From positions 1-64,000 of the forward strand of contig NZ_AOHO01000065.1 in assembly GCF_000342005.1 (NCBI RefSeq): a stretch of 64,000 bases of DNA, written 5' to 3'. Below the pieces are notes generated by a model. That model worked only from the letters and a program-made list of their open reading frames with translations, made no database searches and was not told where the DNA came from. The stretch is from Amycolatopsis decaplanina DSM 44594 (GTDB lineage: Bacteria > Actinomycetota > Actinomycetes > Mycobacteriales > Pseudonocardiaceae). This document shows positions 36,224 through 44,414 of this stretch, one piece after another; within the stretch, counting starts at the first letter, position 1, and the number at the start of each line of letters is the position of its first letter. The position numbers and the translations under genes are program-made.

Positions 36224-36676
36224 ATGTCCACCGTCTCGTCAGGCCCTTGGCTGACCCCGGAAGCGCACGAGCGCCTGGTGCGGGAGCTCGCGACGTTGCG
36301 GCGCCCCGGCACCGACGACCGCGACGGCGAGATCGCGCACAACACCCACCGGCAGGCACGGATCCGGCAGATCGAGGACATGCTGCGCGGCGCCGTCGTC
36401 GGACAGGATCCCCCCGACGACGGGATCGCCGAGCCCGGCATGGTGCTCACCGTCCGATATGACGACGGCGACACCGAGACCTTCCTGCTCGGCACGCGCG
36501 ACGAGGCGGGCCATGGCGAACTCGAGGTCTACTCCCCCGATTCCCCGCTCGGCCGCGCGCTGCACGGCGCGAAACCGGGTGACCGGCGGGAATATCGCGT
36601 GCCGAGCGGCGGTGCCGTGCACGTCACGCTCCTCGACGCCAAGCCCTACGGTCGCCATCGGGAGACCGCTCACTGA
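36224..36676 (+). CDS. GreA/GreB-family transcription factor
   Basis: The 150-residue protein has a helical N-terminus (LTPEAHERLVRELATLRRPG, RQARIRQIEDMLRGAVV) and a C-terminal FKBP-like Gre domain (VLTVRYDDGDTETFLLGTRDE, YSPDSPLGRALHGAKPGD, VPSGGAVHVTLLDAKPYG). Gre factors enter the RNA polymerase secondary channel to rescue stalled complexes. The coiled-coil tip is short and lacks a clear acidic pair, as in actinobacterial variants whose role may be inhibitory. It is monocistronic, bounded by a terminator and a palindromic repeat. Confidence 0.85.
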   Translation: MSTVSSGPWLTPEAHERLVRELATLRRPGTDDRDGEIAHNTHRQARIRQIEDMLRGAVVGQDPPDDGIAEPGMVLTVRYDDGDTETFLLGTRDEAGHGELEVYSPDSPLGRALHGAKPGDRREYRVPSGGAVHVTLLDAKPYGRHRETAH

Positions 36677-36694
36677 CGGTTTGGTGCCAAGGGC

Positions 36695-36740
36695 CTCGTG
36701 AGTGGTCAGGACGGTTAGAACCGCCCTAGCCACTCACGAG
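36695..36740. repeat. Intergenic palindrome, family 1, copy D
   Basis: Two 22-bp arms (36695-36716 and 36719-36740, three mismatches) flank AG. The core CTCGTGAGTGGTCAGGACGG is a variant of the family consensus. It lies 18 bp after the Gre-like stop, where it could end transcription. Confidence 0.8.
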
Positions 36741-36843
36741 CACCACCCCTGGCCGACCACCTGGACCGGCGCCGCCGATTGGCGACCGCTGGTCCTCGAC
36801 AACGCCCGCGTCACGGCATCGGGCCCGCGCTAGATTGTCCTGT

Positions 36844-37287
36844 GTGGACCAAGACGAGTACCGCAGCCGACTCCGCCGCATCCTCGACGCGCATTCCGAC
36901 GACGTCGCCGCACGCCTGAGGGCGATCGCCGAGGCGATCGGCGACACCGTCGAGAGCGTGCAGATCGAGGTGTTCCCCGACGACGACGGCGAGGGCACTT
37001 TCGACGTCTGGGCCCGGTTCGAGGGCCCGGATTCCTACGTCCTCAACAAACCGATCGATGAGCACCGCCACTTGTTCGGCGTCGTCCATCACGAAACAGG
37101 CTGGGAACCCGACGTACCGCCGCTCCCGCGGGGGCTCTCGGCGGACCTCATCGTCGACACGGTCGCCGACTGGCTTGAGACGGTCTGGACCCGGACGTTC
37201 GACCGGCCGCTGTCGATTCCGGTGGAGGTGTCCTCCCCGGACGGCTGCGGTTCGGTCGCCCGGATCCCGCGGACATGCCCGATGTGA
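36844..37287 (+). CDS. Conserved hypothetical actinobacterial protein
   Basis: The 147-residue protein from GTG 36844 begins VDQDEYRSRLRRILDAHSDD. It has a beta-rich middle (VQIEVFPDDDGEGTFDVWARFEGPD) and an HLFGVVHHETGWEPDVPPLP motif. There is no signal peptide or membrane segment. It looks like a folded cytoplasmic protein; I do not recognise a characterised family (possibly DUF6389-like). The start is uncertain: TTG at 36835 is also in frame. Confidence 0.6.
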   Translation: MDQDEYRSRLRRILDAHSDDVAARLRAIAEAIGDTVESVQIEVFPDDDGEGTFDVWARFEGPDSYVLNKPIDEHRHLFGVVHHETGWEPDVPPLPRGLSADLIVDTVADWLETVWTRTFDRPLSIPVEVSSPDGCGSVARIPRTCPM

Positions 37288-37471
37288 CGACTCATGAGCG
37301 CCTCGGCACCGTCGGCGTCACGAGCCTCGGTGAGATCGTGGTCGACGGAAGCCGGCTCGATCCCGGCCGCGAGCTCACGGAGTCGCTTCACCTCGCCCGA
37401 CTCGGCGCCCAGTTCGGCCAACGTGCGCGTCTTGAACTCGCGGAGGCAACTCCTTCGATACCGGGATCCGA

Positions 37472-39097
37472 TTATCGGCGTTCGGCGAACGGGGTCAGCT
37501 TGTTCCAGAGTTCGCAGTGGTGCTGGCGCGGGATCTCGGTGGTGAGCCTGCTGTCCCCCGCGGCGTTGAGCGACATGACCACGGGGTTCCCGTCGGTGTA
37601 GCGATCCCAGCGAGGGGTGCCGTCCACGGTCGGATTACCGGTGCGGGCGAATCCGGTCCACTGAGCGACGAGCTGGTCGGACAGGACCTGCTGGGTCGGA
37701 TCGAGCTGGACGCCGTCCGGGAACAGCAGGAGCCACTCGGCGATGTGATAGGCGCCGTTCGGTTTGGTGGGGTCGAGGAAGAACTGCGGCGGGACGTCGG
37801 TGTCGTCCATCTGGTAGGCGAAGACCGGGATGTGCCGAGCCAGCCGTTCGTTGTTGAGCATGGAGGGGCAGACCGAGTTGGAGTCGGCCACGATGGTCCG
37901 GAAGGCGAGGAACGGGGCCGGTGCGGGGAACCGGGCCATCGGATACGTGCGGCGGACCGCGGGAGCATGCTCGCCGTACTGCTCGCGCACCAGCTTCTCG
38001 TAGTCGGCCGGGGTCGAGGCGGAAGGCAACTGGGTCTCGTCGCGGGCGACGCCGTGCATCAGCGCGACGTCGTTGACGCGCCCGGTGGCGAAGGCTTCCC
38101 CCGGCGACATCGGCAAGGTCTTCCCGTCCACGATCGGTGCGATCGTGCCGTTGTCGGGATTCCTCCCGTGGTCCGCCTGCTTGAGCAACGCCGCCGCAGA
38201 CGTCTTGCGCAGGCAGGCGGCGGCTTCGGCGACGTTGCCGCAGCCGACGGCGGCGGCGAACCGCGCCCCGGCGCGCTGGGCCTGTTCCTCAGTGGGCAGC
38301 TTCGCCTTGCAGTCCTGCGCCTGCCACACGGTGTCCACACCGAGCAGCGAGTTGTACTCCCCGCTTTCGCTGATGCCGCGCTGGAACAGCCCCGCTGAGG
38401 CGGGCGAGACCGTGTGGGCGCATACGCTCGATCCGCCTGCGGAAGCACCGTAGATCGTGACGTTGCGCGGGTCTCCGCCGAACCTCGAGATGTTGCGCTG
38501 CACCCAGCGCAACGCGGCCTGCTGATCCTGCAGCCCGTAGTTGCCGGCATGCGCGCCGAACGCCTCATGGGCCAGGAAACCGAAGATCCCCAGCCGGTAG
38601 TTGATCTCCACGCTGATGACGTTGCCCGCCGTCACCAGGCGGCTCGCGTCCTGCGGTTTCCACAGCAGGAATCCGCCGCCGTGGATCTGCACCATCACCG
38701 CGAGCGGACCCGGTCCGCGCTTGGCGGGCACTCGGACGGTCAGGTTGAGGCAATCCTCGTCGTCCGAGCCCGGACCCGCACCGGATGGTTGCGCACACTG
38801 GTTGCCCTCGGTGGTCGCGACGAACGGCTCGATCCACGGAGCAGGCCGCCGCGGCGGCTTCCACCGCAGTTCCCCGGTCGGCGGTGCGGCATAACGGATC
38901 CCCTGCCACGACGTGACCTCGGCGCCCGCGACACCGCACACCGGACCATCGTCGGTCGCCACCGTGGTGCCCGGCGAACAGGCCGGTGCGGATGGCTTTG
39001 CTTCGCGCAGCTCACTGGCCATGGACGCCGAGCCGGCCAACGGCGTCACGAGCACGACGGCCGCCACGACGGCGACCATCTTTCGGTCGAGTCTCAT
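37472..39097 (-). CDS. Secreted type-B carboxylesterase
   Basis: The 541-residue enzyme starts MRLDRKMVAVVAAVVLVTPL with a signal peptide (to about 28). It carries the carboxylesterase B signatures EDCLNLTVRVP, the oxyanion IHGGGF and the nucleophile elbow YGASAGGSS. Late acid and His regions (HGVARDETQ, AYHIAEWLLLF) follow. Such secreted esterases hydrolyse carboxylic esters of broad type. The Met at 39097 has AGGAGG upstream; longer in-frame extensions lack homology. It is monocistronic with palindromic repeat copy E behind its promoter. Confidence 0.9.
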   Translation of the reverse strand: MRLDRKMVAVVAAVVLVTPLAGSASMASELREAKPSAPACSPGTTVATDDGPVCGVAGAEVTSWQGIRYAAPPTGELRWKPPRRPAPWIEPFVATTEGNQCAQPSGAGPGSDDEDCLNLTVRVPAKRGPGPLAVMVQIHGGGFLLWKPQDASRLVTAGNVISVEINYRLGIFGFLAHEAFGAHAGNYGLQDQQAALRWVQRNISRFGGDPRNVTIYGASAGGSSVCAHTVSPASAGLFQRGISESGEYNSLLGVDTVWQAQDCKAKLPTEEQAQRAGARFAAAVGCGNVAEAAACLRKTSAAALLKQADHGRNPDNGTIAPIVDGKTLPMSPGEAFATGRVNDVALMHGVARDETQLPSASTPADYEKLVREQYGEHAPAVRRTYPMARFPAPAPFLAFRTIVADSNSVCPSMLNNERLARHIPVFAYQMDDTDVPPQFFLDPTKPNGAYHIAEWLLLFPDGVQLDPTQQVLSDQLVAQWTGFARTGNPTVDGTPRWDRYTDGNPVVMSLNAAGDSRLTTEIPRQHHCELWNKLTPFAERR

Positions 39098-39342
39098 CCG
39101 TCCTCCTTCACTCCCGCCCGACGCGAGGGAACGAACGGGAGATTCGCGTGACATCCACGTACCGAACGAACGGCCTACCGGCGCGGGCACGACGAAGACG
39201 GTGCCCATCTCCCGATCTTTCCAGTCTCGCAACGCTGACGAACGGCACAACCTCCGTTCGGTCGCGCCGGAATTGTCAAATCGAGGGCTGGAATGGTCTT
39301 TGTCCAGGCCTATTGGCGGGGCACGCCGTCCGGTTGGCGCGT

Positions 39343-39388
39343 CTCGTGAGTGGTAAGGACGGTTCTAACCGCCCTTACCACTCACGAG
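39343..39388. repeat. Intergenic palindrome, family 1, copy E
   Basis: Arms of 22 bp (39343-39364 and 39367-39388) flank CT, with one mismatch. The core GTGAGTGGTAAGGACGGTT is identical to copy G. It lies 25 bp beyond the stop of the small membrane protein and upstream of the esterase. Confidence 0.85.
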
Positions 39389-39413
39389 CCACACCACGTT
39401 CCGGCTGTGCAAT

Positions 39414-39644
39414 TCAGTCGCGCTGGCGCCCTTCACGTTCACGGCGGACCCGAGCCTCACGACGGCGCAGTTCGGCTCGTTCCGACCAGCCGTCGAGCAG
39501 GTCGTAACCCGCGACACTCAGCCCGAGCAGGCCCACGATCCCGGTGATCACCGCGGCGGGGATCAGGTCCAGCATCGAGCACAGCACGGCCGCGCCCAGC
39601 AGGACGGCACCGATGCCGAGATTCCACTTGCCGAAGCCGCTCAT
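39414..39644 (-). CDS. Small two-helix membrane protein
   Basis: Seventy-six residues begin MSGFGKWNLGIGAVLLGAAV. Two hydrophobic helices (about 8-24 and 28-48) are followed by a highly charged tail rich in Arg/Glu (ERAELRRREARVRRERE). It looks like a small inner-membrane protein with a cytoplasmic tail. No function is recognised; a palindrome lies at each side. Confidence 0.55.
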   Translation of the reverse strand: MSGFGKWNLGIGAVLLGAAVLCSMLDLIPAAVITGIVGLLGLSVAGYDLLDGWSERAELRRREARVRREREGRQRD

Positions 39645-39715
39645 GCTGTCACCCGCTGGTCCTGATTCCGGAAAGAAAGACGCTGTCAGGTGGGCATGAT
39701 GCCGTACGGCACGCG

Positions 39716-39764
39716 CGAGCGTGGAGATTCGGGACGTCACGTGTCCCGAATCTCCACGCTCGCC
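39716..39764. repeat. Intergenic palindrome, family 2, copy C
   Basis: Perfect 21-bp arms (39716-39736 and 39744-39764) flank the loop GTCACGT. The core GATTCGGGACGTCACGTGTC aligns with copies A and B read on the opposite strand. It abuts the truncated TetR-like fragment. Confidence 0.8.
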
Positions 39765-39779
39765 TATGACTCGTCGAGG

Positions 39780-40197
39780 ATGTCCTCGATCAGGATGGGG
39801 ATGGCGGTGTATCGGCGAGAGGTGCGCCAGCTCGTCGAGGTCGTGCCGAGCCTGCTCGAGAAGCACTCGCCGGAACAGGCGTTCCGAGTGTGGACAGCCG
39901 ACCACCTGGCGCACTACATGATGACCAAACGCGGCCTGGCCGACGCTTTGCGAGCCGCGACGGCTTCGCGCGGGGAGCTGCCCGCGGGAGCCTACGAGGA
40001 CATGGTCGGCGCGGTTTTCACCCTGCTGCAGGCCAACATCGAGGCCGGCACCGTCCGCGCGGACCTGGAACCCGAGACCGTGCTGCGCGGACTGGGCGGA
40101 CTGTTATACCTCGACCCGAAAGGCGAATGGCGGCGCGACGTCGCGAGCCTCCTCGACCTGCTGTGGCGCGGGATGGGCACCGGCCAGGCCCGACTCA
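39780..40197 (+). pseudogene. TetR-family regulator lacking its DNA-binding domain
   Basis: The frame gives a convincing TetR ligand-binding region: VYRREVRQLVEVVPSLLEKH, AFRVWTADHLAHYMMTKRGL, GAYEDMVGAVFTLLQANIEA and ETVLRGLGGLLYL. The N-terminal helix-turn-helix (about 60-80 residues) is missing. The expected stop is also lost, the frame running on antisense through the CarB-like gene. Deletion next to palindrome copy C is a likely cause. Confidence 0.65.
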
Positions 40198-41850
40198 CGT
40201 CAGGCTGCCGGTCTGCTCGGTGGTGCGCTCCCGGACCGACCGCAGTTCGGCGATGTGCTCCTGGAGCGAGACGACGCTCGCCTGTCCGCGATCCACGGCT
40301 TCGATCCCCTGTACCGCCGCGGCGAAACCACGGACGGTCGAAAAGCAGGGGATACCGCAGGCCACCGCGGCGGCGCGGATCCCCCGCGCCCTGGACAGGG
40401 TGTCGACGACCAGGACGACCTCACCCGCCATCACCATGTCCACGATGGAGGGTTCACGGGCGATCGTGGCCGGTACGCCGATGCGGCGGAGGACGTCGCC
40501 GGTGCTCCCGGTGGCCAGGATTTCGAAGCCGGCGTCCACCATCGCCTTCACCGGGAAGATCATCGTCCGGTTGTCGCGACCGGCGAACGACAGGAACACC
40601 TTGCCCTTGGTGGGCAGCGGCCCGTGCGCGGCGGCATGCGCCTTGGCGTAAGCGGCGCCGAAAGCCGAGTCGATCCCCATCACCTCACCATGTTTGACCG
40701 CGACGGCGGAGCCTGGCGGGAAGGTGCCGCCGTCCCCGGCGGCGGGCAGCAGACCCTCCGCACGGAGGTCGGCGATGCCGGCGCCGAGCAGCACCCGCGC
40801 GGCGGCCTCGGCCAAGGGAACACCGGTGGCCTTCGACACGAACGGGACCGTGTGACCGGTCCGCGGATTCTGCTTCAGTACACACAGGACACCGGATGCG
40901 AGCGCATACCGGACGTTGAGCGGTCCGCGCATCCCGGTGCTTTCGGCCAGGGCACGGGTGGACTCGCGGATCCGGGCGAGATCGGACCGGCCGAGAGTGA
41001 TCGGCGGCAGCACGTACACGCCCTCGATCCGCTCCATGACCCCGCCCAGGTACAACTCGGAGCCGTCATACAGGGCGTCGACGACGATTTCGATCGCATC
41101 GCCGGGAAGTCGGTCCGGTACGGGAAACCCAGTGGCGTCCGAGCGCGTCTCCGCGACCACGAAGTGGTCATGGCACGGCTCGACGCCGCCCAGTGCGCGT
41201 CCGATGGCCAGTTCCGCGACGAGCGCACTGGACCGGGTCACCCTGGGATCGAACCCGGTCACGACCGTGCGTCCGCTGCCCGGGTCGACCGCGAAGCCGA
41301 TGGTGCAGCCACCGGGACCGAGGCCGACCGCCCGGGTCACCTCGACCGCCACGTCACGCATCCGCTGGTACGCCCCACCGGTCAGCGTCCCTGCCGGATC
41401 GAACTCCTCCCGCACGCAGGCGACCGCCACCTTGCCGGCGTGGTCACGCACGAGTTCGAGCTCGAACTTCTTCCAGCCGCGCACGGACATCGGTGGCGAA
41501 ACCGCGAGCTCCTCGCGGGCCAGGATCGCGTCGACATCGGTGCCGATCAGCTCGACGCCGTACCGGGTCAGGACGCCGGACTCGTACAGCGCGACAGTGG
41601 TATCGAGCGCGGCCTGTCCGCCACAGGTGAGGAACAGGGCATCCGGTTGTTCCCTGGCGATGATCTTCTCGACCGTGACGGGGTCGACCGGCTCCAGGTA
41701 GGTGGAATCGGCGAACGCCGGGTCGGCCGCGGCGGTCGTCAGATCGCTGTCGACCACCGTGACCCGCAGACCCGCCGCCTTGAACACCCGGCCGGCCGCG
41801 ATGGCATGGCCGATCACCAGCACCGATCGCGGCTCAGGACGCCGCGGCAT
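40195..41850 (-). CDS. Condensed CarB-like protein (degenerate carbamoyl-phosphate synthase large subunit)
   Basis: This 551-residue protein is half the usual CarB length. Residues 8-112 match the first pre-ATP-grasp domain (SVLVIG, DALFLTCGGQAALDTTVALY). Residues 120-225 match only the C-lobe of ATP-grasp 1, and 252-345 only that of ATP-grasp 2. Residues 413-535 form the MGS regulatory domain (KGKVFLSFAGRDNRTMIFPV). The Gly-loop lobes, oligomerisation domain and second pre-ATP-grasp are absent. Metal-binding ExNPR motifs have become GFDPR (199-203) and KQNPR (326-330). It is probably a pseudoenzyme or regulator, yet the frame is open and co-transcribed as the last gene of the HypF/HypE operon. 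Confidence 0.75.
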   Translation of the reverse strand: MPRRPEPRSVLVIGHAIAAGRVFKAAGLRVTVVDSDLTTAAADPAFADSTYLEPVDPVTVEKIIAREQPDALFLTCGGQAALDTTVALYESGVLTRYGVELIGTDVDAILAREELAVSPPMSVRGWKKFELELVRDHAGKVAVACVREEFDPAGTLTGGAYQRMRDVAVEVTRAVGLGPGGCTIGFAVDPGSGRTVVTGFDPRVTRSSALVAELAIGRALGGVEPCHDHFVVAETRSDATGFPVPDRLPGDAIEIVVDALYDGSELYLGGVMERIEGVYVLPPITLGRSDLARIRESTRALAESTGMRGPLNVRYALASGVLCVLKQNPRTGHTVPFVSKATGVPLAEAAARVLLGAGIADLRAEGLLPAAGDGGTFPPGSAVAVKHGEVMGIDSAFGAAYAKAHAAAHGPLPTKGKVFLSFAGRDNRTMIFPVKAMVDAGFEILATGSTGDVLRRIGVPATIAREPSIVDMVMAGEVVLVVDTLSRARGIRAAAVACGIPCFSTVRGFAAAVQGIEAVDRGQASVVSLQEHIAELRSVRERTTEQTGSLT

Positions 41851-43144
41851 GGGTGTCGTCGGTGACGGGCCAGCGCCTGCCCGCCTCCCAATAGGACTGG
41901 ACCTCGTCCAGCGAGCGGCCCTTGGTCTCCGGTGCGGCGACGAACACGAAGATCCAGGCCAGCGCGGTGATGGCGAAGAGGACGAGGAAGGTCGACAGGC
42001 CGCCGATGGCGTTGAGCACGTCAAGGAAGAACTGGGCCACGAAAAGGTTCGTCGTGAGGTTCGTCAGCAGCATCACCGACGCTCCGGCGCCTCGCAGGTG
42101 ATCCGGGAACCCCTCCGCCGCGAAGACCCACACCAGCGATCCGAAGCCGGAATTGAAGCCGACGATGAAGGTGACGAGACCGAGAAAGCCGACCACACCA
42201 GGAGAACCGGCGGCGAAGCCGATCACCAGGAACGCATGTCCCATGCCCATCAGAGCGGTGCCGGTGAGCAGCACGGGCCGCCGTCCGAATCGGTCGATCG
42301 TCAGAGCACAGACGAGCGCCGCGGCGGCTCCGGCGAGCTGGACGAAACCGGGCAGGACGAGCAGCCCGAAGTCATCGGTGTAGCCGATGTGCTGGAAGAT
42401 CCGCGGACTGAAGAACACCATCGCGTTGATACCCGTCGCCTGAACGAAAAAGCCCAGTGTGACGACGAAAAGCGTGAGTCTCCGGTGCCGGGGACCGAGT
42501 ATGCCGCGTAAGGCGCCCGCCGGGCGGGTGGCCGCCGAACCGGTCTCACGCTCCCGGCGGAGCTGCCGCCAGCGGTCGGTTTCGGGGAGCCCCAGCAGCC
42601 AGAGCGCGGCGGCGAGCGCGAGGACGCCGGGGATGGCGAGCATCGGCCGCCACTGCCCGCTGTCCGCGAGGAAGTATCCGCCGAAGTAGCCCATCGCGAT
42701 CCCGACGGAGGTCGCGACCTGGTAAAGGACCGCGATGCGCCCGCGAGCGCGCGTCGTGGCCGATTCGGCGATGAAGATCGGGGTCGTCACGATGGCGATG
42801 CCGATCGCGGTGCCCTGCCCGAAGCGTCCCACGCCCAGCCACAGCGGATTCGCGGCTGTGACAGTCAGGCCGGTGGCCACCAGGTACAGGACCGTCAAGC
42901 CGAGCAGGGTCTTGCGGCGGCCGAGGGAGTTGACGAGCCTGCTGCCCAGGACGGCGCCGAGGATCCAGCCTGCCGCCGTGGCGGCGTAGAGCGAGCCCTG
43001 CTGTGTCGTCGTGAGTCCGAAATGGTCGGTGACCAGCAGCAGTGCGCCCGCCATCGCGGTGGCGTCGTAGCCGCAGGTCAGCCCCAGGATGAGGGCGAAC
43101 AGGCTCACCTTGGTGTCCTGCCCGTGCCGGACGGGGCCGCTCAC
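41834..43144 (-). CDS. MFS transporter, sugar-porter type
   Basis: The 436-residue protein has about 12 membrane helices and sugar-porter motifs: SRLVNSLGRRKTLLG between helices 2 and 3, VGRFGQGTAIGIAIVTTPIFIAE in helix 4, LTIDRFGRRPVLL in the second half and the late PETKGRSLDEVQ. It would move a sugar, cyclitol or small polar molecule. Its ATG overlaps the upstream phosphatase stop (ATGA) and its 3' end overlaps the CarB-like start by 17 bases. In this operon it may export the product. Confidence 0.9.
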   Translation of the reverse strand: MSGPVRHGQDTKVSLFALILGLTCGYDATAMAGALLLVTDHFGLTTTQQGSLYAATAAGWILGAVLGSRLVNSLGRRKTLLGLTVLYLVATGLTVTAANPLWLGVGRFGQGTAIGIAIVTTPIFIAESATTRARGRIAVLYQVATSVGIAMGYFGGYFLADSGQWRPMLAIPGVLALAAALWLLGLPETDRWRQLRRERETGSAATRPAGALRGILGPRHRRLTLFVVTLGFFVQATGINAMVFFSPRIFQHIGYTDDFGLLVLPGFVQLAGAAAALVCALTIDRFGRRPVLLTGTALMGMGHAFLVIGFAAGSPGVVGFLGLVTFIVGFNSGFGSLVWVFAAEGFPDHLRGAGASVMLLTNLTTNLFVAQFFLDVLNAIGGLSTFLVLFAITALAWIFVFVAAPETKGRSLDEVQSYWEAGRRWPVTDDTHAAAS

Positions 43145-43959
43145 GCGGGAGCCACCGCTTTCAGCGCGGCCATCACGGCGGGATGCACACTGGCCGAAGC
43201 AAGGCAGACTTCGAAGACCTCATCCGCCATCGCCAGCGGGTCGGTGAGATCCAGGGGCCGCCCGTCGAGATCGGTGCAGACACCACCGCATTCCTGAAGG
43301 ACGCACAGCGCGGCCGCCACGTCCCAGATCCGGCAGCCGCGATGGACGAACGCCCCGTAGGCGCCATCGGCCACCATGCAGATGTCGAAGACGCTGTTGC
43401 TCATGCGGACGCCGAGGCACGCCGTCCCGAGAGCCGCGGCGAGCCTGCCTTCACCGGCCATCACCTCCGGCGCACCCTTGTCCATTCCGAAGGCCACCAG
43501 CGACCGGTCGGGGCCGGTGGCCGGGAGCGGCGCGAGCCGATGCCCGTTCCGCGTGGCTCCCCGGCCGGACTCGGCGACGTAAACGGTGTCGAACTCCGGC
43601 AGCGCGAGCCCGCCCGCGAGGACGCCCTCGGGACCGACCGCCGCCATCATCACGCCGTAGAGCGGGCTGCCCGCGGCGTAATTGCTCGTGCCGTCCAACG
43701 GATCCACGATCCAGGTGACCCCGGCGTCACCGGGTGACCCGCCGCTCTCCTCCTCCAGGATCGCGTGCCGCGGATAGCGTTCCCTGATCCGCCCGGTCAG
43801 CAGCGCGCCGATCGCCAGGTCGGTGTCGGTCACGACCTGGTTGACGTCCGCCGGCTTGACCTTCACCTGGCCGGCGCCCCGCATCCCGACGGCCACTTTG
43901 GACGCTTCGCGTAGGCCGGACTCGATGAACTCCGCGAAGCCGGAATCCGGCGCGGTCAT
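43141..43959 (-). CDS. Inositol-monophosphatase-like sugar phosphatase
   Basis: The 272-residue enzyme has the IMPase/FIG metal motifs: EEES near 67-70 and the WIVDPLDGTSNYAAGSP block near 81-97. The C-terminal IWDVAAALCVLQECGGVCTD supplies the last Asp. These are Mg-dependent, Li-sensitive phosphatases of inositol phosphates, sugar bisphosphates or PAP. The ATG at 43959 overlaps the Nudix stop. Presence with an aminotransferase and epimerase suggests a sugar or cyclitol phosphate substrate. Confidence 0.9.
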   Translation of the reverse strand: MTAPDSGFAEFIESGLREASKVAVGMRGAGQVKVKPADVNQVVTDTDLAIGALLTGRIRERYPRHAILEEESGGSPGDAGVTWIVDPLDGTSNYAAGSPLYGVMMAAVGPEGVLAGGLALPEFDTVYVAESGRGATRNGHRLAPLPATGPDRSLVAFGMDKGAPEVMAGEGRLAAALGTACLGVRMSNSVFDICMVADGAYGAFVHRGCRIWDVAAALCVLQECGGVCTDLDGRPLDLTDPLAMADEVFEVCLASASVHPAVMAALKAVAPA

Positions 43960-44414
43960 GACGCGACCTTGGCGTACTCCGCGATGATCGGCTGCTCCGG
44001 GGTGATCACGGTGTCCGGGATCTCGTCCAGCCCGAAGAAACGCCATGTGCTGTTCTCCGCGGTGTCCAGGACGATGGCGGCGTCCTCCGGCAACCTGGCC
44101 ACGTAGGCGGCGGTGATGTTGTAGATCTCGTCGCCGTTCGGATAACGGTAGTAGTACTCGGCCCCGGAAAAGAGCCCCAGCAGGTTCAGGTCCCCGAGCT
44201 CCAGGCCGGTCTCCTCCCTGACTTCGCGACGCCCGGTCTCCTCGAACGACTCCCCCGGCTCCATGAGGCCACCTGGCAGCCCCCAGCCGCCGGTGTCGAC
44301 CCGCTCCAGAAGCAGGACCCGGTCGGCCGGGTCGGTGACCACGACCGAGGTTCCGGGAAGGATCAGCGGCCGGGTCCCGACCAGTTTCCGCAGTTCCGCC
44401 ACGTAGTCGTTCAC
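43956..44414 (-). CDS. Nudix hydrolase
   Basis: The 152-residue protein shows a full Nudix box, GGLMEPGESFEETGRREVRE followed by ETGLEL (about 51-76). It begins MNDYVAELRKLVGTRPLILP and has a C-terminal FFGLDEIPDTVITPEQP. Nudix enzymes cleave nucleoside diphosphates linked to another group, including NDP-sugars. It overlaps both neighbours by ATGA and is thus tightly coupled to the DegT and phosphatase genes, which hints at an NDP-sugar or nucleotide intermediate. Confidence 0.92.
   Translation of the reverse strand: MNDYVAELRKLVGTRPLILPGTSVVVTDPADRVLLLERVDTGGWGLPGGLMEPGESFEETGRREVREETGLELGDLNLLGLFSGAEYYYRYPNGDEIYNITAAYVARLPEDAAIVLDTAENSTWRFFGLDEIPDTVITPEQPIIAEYAKVAS

Noticed and set aside
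40195..41850. Calling the CarB-like gene a functional carbamoyl-phosphate synthase
   Set aside because: Both ATP-grasp N-lobes are missing and metal ligands are replaced, so catalysis is not supported.
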